From Rubrobacter tropicus (GTDB taxonomy: Bacteria > Actinomycetota > Rubrobacteria > Rubrobacterales > Rubrobacteraceae): DNA of 64,000 nucleotides. The stretch spans positions 3,720,001 through 3,784,000 of the forward strand of contig NZ_CP045119.1 of NCBI RefSeq assembly GCF_011492945.1, written 5' to 3'. The notes under the pieces were generated by a model. That model was given only the letters and a program-made list of their open reading frames with translations. It ran no database searches and was not told the origin of the DNA. Made by a program: the position numbers and the translations under genes. Below are positions 60,936 through 64,000 of the stretch, piece after piece; the stretch's first letter is position 1; every line of letters begins with the position of its first letter.

Positions 60936-61338
60936 AGCACTATGATACACATCAGGCGTGCGCATGTTGTGACCGGAGGAAGAGCGCGCCGACGAACCTC
61001 GGACGTGGTCGACAACGTCGGGTGCGTGAGAACTACCTGGAGATACATATCTCCGAAGTTGGGCGAATAAAGATGCGGTCCGCCGAATTAGTATGCGGAT
61101 TTTGGGGGCTCCTGAAGAGGCAGTTGGGATATGTTTGGGGTCTGATTTCGGAGTGGTGTTACAAGACCGCATAAAGATTCAGACCCTCGAAGCGTAGCCT
61201 GTCCGGATTCTGGGCCACTGACGTTTCTCAAACCTCACGAATCGAGTCGGGTTGTGGGTGTGCTACTGCCAGTCCGGCAACGGGTATGTGTAGCGTCGGC
61301 CCGTGGCTAGGTTTGGGTAGGAAACCCTTAGTTAGGCT
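60936..61338. other. Gene-free stretch
   Basis: About 400 bases upstream of the M50 gene and downstream of the integrase gene. I see no gene and no tRNA or tRNA fragment, so the integrase has no recognisable att site right next to it. Confidence 0.5.
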
Positions 61339-62559
61339 TCAGTCGACATCTTCGTCCGTCCACTCGCCAAACAGCTCGTCGAGGTTAGCGACGTAGGGGG
61401 CCTGCATGGTGGGCAGGTAGTGAGTATACGTGTCCAGCGTGATCTTGACGTCCTTGTGGCCGAACATGCCCTGGACCGCCTTAGGATGGGCACGTAGCTC
61501 GGAGAACATCACGGTCGCCAGGGTGTGCCTGAGGTCGTGGAACCTTATCCTCGGCAAACCGGCGCGCCGGAGGAAAGGCCGGAAGTGCTTGGCGGAGAGG
61601 TTTGAGGGATCTATATGGGTGCCGTTGCGGGTGGTAAAGACCAGATCCCCGAGGTCGTAGCGGCGGGACTTCTTCATCCGCGGGACGCCCCAACGGTCGC
61701 CGGCGGCCAGCCTCTCCCCCTCCTGCTGCTTCCGCTGACGTTTGAGGGCACCGACGCCCATCCGGGTCAGCTCCACGGGGCGGCCCTCGTCGGTCTTGAG
61801 GTGCTCGATCTCGACGCCGGTCGAAGAACGGACCAGGTTCCGCTGCACGCGCAGGATCGGGCCGTCCGAGGCATCCAGATGCACGTCGCGCCACCAGAGG
61901 CCGAGGATCTCGCCCTCGCGGAGGCCCGTCGTCGCCGCTAGCACGTACAGCGGCCCCATCCTGTCCAGTCGCGCGGCCCGGAAGAACCGCAGCACGTCCT
62001 GCAGGGTCCACACGTCGAGCTGCCGCTTGACCTTGCGCGGCGGCTTGACCGCGCGGACCGGGTTGGCAGGTATCGTGCCCCTCCCTACCGCGTATCCAAG
62101 GGCCTTACCAAGGGTCTGCATGGCGTAGCGCACGGTGCGGTTCGAGAGGCCGGAGGAGAGCATCTCCGACTTGAGGTCGAGCACGTGATCCTGGTCGAGT
62201 TCTTTGAGCCTGACGTGGCCCAGAATGGGCGCGAGGTGACGACTCGCCATGCGGGCGTAGCCGTCCCAGGTCGTCTGCTTCACCGTGTCGGCCACGACTT
62301 TCTCCAGCCACCACGGCAGGTAGTCGGCGAGTTGGGGGTTGTGCGAGTCCAGAAGGACGCTGTCGTCGCGATCCCCGAGGGCGCGGATGAGGTTGCGCTC
62401 GCACTCGGTCGGCGTCTTGCCGTAGACGGTCCTCAGCTTGGGCACCCTCCCCTTCGGCCCCCTGACGTAGACCGTGTAGTTGGAGTAGAAGCGTCCGTCT
62501 TTGCGCTGCTTCGGCTTGCTACCCAGGCCGTTGGCCCGTTTCTTGTCGGTCATCTTCAC
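61339..62559 (-). CDS. int: Tyrosine recombinase (phage-type integrase)
   Basis: 406 residues from the ATG at 62559 with AAGGGGTG upstream. N-terminal arm-binding region (KRANGLGSKPKQRKDGRFYS NYTVYVRG), core-binding SAM-like domain (~85-170), then the catalytic domain. The catalytic residues are Arg in ATTGLREGEILGLWW, His/Arg in RIRFHDLRHTLATV, His in MFGHKDVKIT and the Tyr nucleophile in LDTYTHYLP. Serves integration or excision at an att site, most likely the tRNA-Gln 3' sequence seen three times here. Its promoter is overlapped by operator 3, identical to the one at 29787. Confidence 0.93.
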   Translation of the reverse strand: MKMTDKKRANGLGSKPKQRKDGRFYSNYTVYVRGPKGRVPKLRTVYGKTPTECERNLIRALGDRDDSVLLDSHNPQLADYLPWWLEKVVADTVKQTTWDGYARMASRHLAPILGHVRLKELDQDHVLDLKSEMLSSGLSNRTVRYAMQTLGKALGYAVGRGTIPANPVRAVKPPRKVKRQLDVWTLQDVLRFFRAARLDRMGPLYVLAATTGLREGEILGLWWRDVHLDASDGPILRVQRNLVRSSTGVEIEHLKTDEGRPVELTRMGVGALKRQRKQQEGERLAAGDRWGVPRMKKSRRYDLGDLVFTTRNGTHIDPSNLSAKHFRPFLRRAGLPRIRFHDLRHTLATVMFSELRAHPKAVQGMFGHKDVKITLDTYTHYLPTMQAPYVANLDELFGEWTDEDVD

Positions 62560-62616
62560 CCCTTCCAGGCTTCCTCATACGAACCGTGCGCGTCGCACAG
62601 GAGGTCGGCACACCAA

Positions 62617-62637
62617 ATTATACCGACAATATCGGTA
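62617..62637 (-). promoter_or_regulatory. Operator 3 and -10 box of the integrase gene
   Basis: Minus strand: TACCGATATTGTCGGTA (62637-62621) running into TATAAT (62622-62617). Binding would block the -10. Leader of about 50 nt with a good ribosome site. Confidence 0.8.
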
Positions 62638-62808
62638 TAGCCCATCATGTTATTGTCCGGTCTCTTGTCCGGCCGCCGCGGTCAGAGGCGAGAGACGACG
62701 ATTGCTGGCGGCCTGTGCCCGCGACGTATCCTGTTGCCTCGCGTACTCTTCTGGGTTGCGTTGGCCCTTGCTGGCCTTCAGCCTGCTCCGACTTCGGCAG
62801 CCACGATC

Positions 62809-63207
62809 TTATTCCGCCGGGTGGCGCAGGAAGCCTTCGTGGACGGGCACGCCGAGGTCAAACTCCCGCAGCCCGCGTTCGATCTCCGTCCGAATCTCTT
62901 CACAGGCCTCTTGCTGCCGGTCTTCGGTCTTGGCGACGGTCTCGGGTAGTTCCACGGCGTTGGAGGTGGTCCTGGTGTAGGAGACCCGGTCCCTCCCGTA
63001 GGCGAAAGCGGCGATTATGTAACGCCTGACGAGCGGAAACACGAAGTTCGAGGGTTGCCGGTCCATCATCTGTGCAACGAACACGCCCTTTCCCGTGACG
63101 CCGCGTCCGTTATGCCGGTCATTCTCGTCTTCCCTCTCCTTCAGCAACCGCAGAAACTCCTCGACGTTCGCGACCTCTATTTCGAAACCAGGCTCAGCGT
63201 TGGTCAT
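62809..63207 (-). CDS. Hypothetical protein
   Basis: 132 residues from the ATG at 63207 (MTNAEPGFEIEVANVEEFLR) with GGGAGAGG upstream. Helical and charged (LLKEREDENDRHNGRGVTGK; DRQQEACEEIRTEIERGLRE). One hydrophobic patch (NFVFPLVRRYIIAAFAYGRD). No family recognised. It lies upstream of the integrase on the same strand with a 170-nt gap containing operator 3, so it is transcribed separately. Confidence 0.6.
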   Translation of the reverse strand: MTNAEPGFEIEVANVEEFLRLLKEREDENDRHNGRGVTGKGVFVAQMMDRQPSNFVFPLVRRYIIAAFAYGRDRVSYTRTTSNAVELPETVAKTEDRQQEACEEIRTEIERGLREFDLGVPVHEGFLRHPAE

Positions 63208-63354
63208 GGCCTCTCCCCTCTCCCGACGATCGATAGGGCAGTCAGTGGGAGAACGAGCCCTCATCGCTCAGTGCGTGCGGACGCAGGAACTCCTCATTCG
63301 TAGGTGAAACGGTCAAACGGTACCGGCCCACTCCAAGCACTCCTTCCGAGGCTT

Positions 63355-63387
63355 TCCGGGGACCCTCGCCCGAGAGGGGTCCCCGGA
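63355..63387. terminator. Strong hairpin (possible terminator)
   Basis: TCCGGGGACCC and GGGTCCCCGGA pair perfectly (11 bp) around an 11-base loop. There is no T-run on either side, so it may be a terminator without U-tract or an operator. It sits between the minus gene at 63207 and the XRE gene at 63484. Confidence 0.45.
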
Positions 63388-63483
63388 GAGGCGACGCAAA
63401 GAGGACATGTAAATCGTTGTTTTGCGGGTCTTATTATATTTAGTCTATAAACTCTTTGCCCGCGGCTCCCTACGCTCGGTCCC

Positions 63484-63729
63484 ATGGCCGAGGAGGAGTT
63501 GGCGAAGAGGTTCGGCGAGCTGGTGCGGCGCCTGCGCCAGGCGAAGGGCTACTCGCAGGAAGACTTCTCCTTCAGGGTGGGGCTGCACCAGACCTACGTC
63601 AGCTCGGTCGAGCGGGGGGAGAGGAACGTCACCATCGGGACCGCAAACCGGATAGCGCGGGCGCTCGGGACCACGCTGGCGGATCTGTTCGTGGAGCTCG
63701 AGCGGAGGCCCTCTGGTCCCGACGACTGA
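63484..63729 (+). CDS. XRE-family transcriptional regulator
   Basis: 81 residues: FGELVRRLRQAKGYSQEDFS, FRVGLHQTYVSSVERGERNV and TIGTANRIARALGTTLADLF, a complete HTH_3 domain with a short tail. An AT-rich promoter region (TATTATATTTAGTCTATAAA) lies directly upstream with almost no leader. A possible repressor of the mobile element, but no copy of the 17-bp operator is at its own promoter. Confidence 0.92.
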   Translation: MAEEELAKRFGELVRRLRQAKGYSQEDFSFRVGLHQTYVSSVERGERNVTIGTANRIARALGTTLADLFVELERRPSGPDD

Positions 63730-63817
63730 CTACGGCGCGGCGTCTCGGCGCGCAAGGCCGTCTCCTATCCAGGATGACGACGGCTGAGCCTCGTCGGGTG
63801 GGATCGTCGCCGCGCGG

Positions 63818-64000
63818 CTACCAGGTCGAGCGCGCTTCGATGCCGTGCCTCGATAGAGCGTGCGTTGCCCTGGCCCCCGCGGGTGGGAAATCTCCGGCGC
63901 CCAGGTCGAAGGCCAACTCTTCCACCACGGCCGCCAGGAGCTCGGCCGACCTGCACTTCCCGTCCCGGCGTGCCTCGCCGAGCGAGGCGGTCGCCCGGAG
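63818..64000 (-). CDS. C-terminal part of a gene entering from the right edge
   Basis: One minus frame is open from the window end to a TAG at 63818, about 60 residues: LRATASLGEARRDGKCRSAE, LLAAVVEELAFDLGAGDFPP and GIEARSTW. Coding-like, but too short to name. The start lies outside the window. Confidence 0.45.
   Translation of the reverse strand, partial: LRATASLGEARRDGKCRSAELLAAVVEELAFDLGAGDFPPAGARATHALSRHGIEARSTW

Noticed and set aside
1-64000. CRISPR arrays
   Set aside because: No regularly spaced short repeats seen at any point; the repeats present are two- or three-copy att, operator or gene-derived repeats.

Overview
This is high-GC DNA from a Gram-positive, actinobacterial-type organism. 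The cues are strong GGAGG ribosome sites, LPxTG sortase substrates, a MarR/ROK/NarL regulator set and an Mrr/STAND-rich accessory region. The style resembles Rubrobacter or a close relative, but that is an inference from gene content because no rRNA or housekeeping marker is present. No CRISPR array, rRNA or complete tRNA gene was found.

Region A (1-12.9 kb): a RiPP (lasso-type leader) cluster, all on the minus strand. It runs B1 (PqqD-like), B2 (transglutaminase-like leader peptidase), a 63-residue precursor, an HprK-like kinase, a PF14907-type nucleotidyltransferase and an ABC exporter. Two tiny LPxTG proteins with almost identical mature parts bracket it, and an O-antigen-ligase-like gene runs off the left edge. 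No asparagine-synthetase-like cyclase is visible, and the precursor core does not fit the lasso ring rule. Next come two receiver-like small proteins and a multi-PAS histidine kinase with a NarL-type response regulator. A recurring box (about AATATGTGCCA-N2-TGGC) lies upstream of six transcription units here, which suggests one regulon.

Region B (12.9-26.3 kb): a DUF433/DUF5615 toxin-antitoxin-like pair, then an 11-gene minus-strand sugar operon. The operon holds a ROK regulator, an alpha/beta hydrolase, a GMC oxidoreductase with its gluconate-2-dehydrogenase-like small subunit, a TIM-barrel isomerase, a GH-A-like protein, a ribose-type ABC importer, a decayed isomerase and a Gfo/Idh oxidoreductase. 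Its two ends carry 3' fragments of a tRNA-Gln gene (att-like).

Region C (26.3-54.1 kb): a defence island. It contains a SIR2-RES fusion protein, a PIN toxin-antitoxin pair, a 2,054-residue HNH/TPR/PIN protein, an Xis-like protein, and three very large STAND-type NTPases that each carry a PD-(D/E)XK nuclease-like domain. A coupled 101-residue gene lies between two of the NTPases. A third, degenerate tRNA-Gln fragment closes the region. A 17-bp palindrome (TACCGAYAWTRTCGGTA) overlaps the -10 box of an XRE-like gene (29.8 kb), the Xis-like gene (40.05 kb) and the tyrosine integrase (62.6 kb), tying the island together.

Region D (54.2-64 kb): two decayed insertion sequences (an ISL3-type and an rve-type transposase), a secreted protein, a Wzz-like membrane protein, an M50 protease, the tyrosine integrase, two small regulatory or hypothetical genes, and a gene entering from the right edge.
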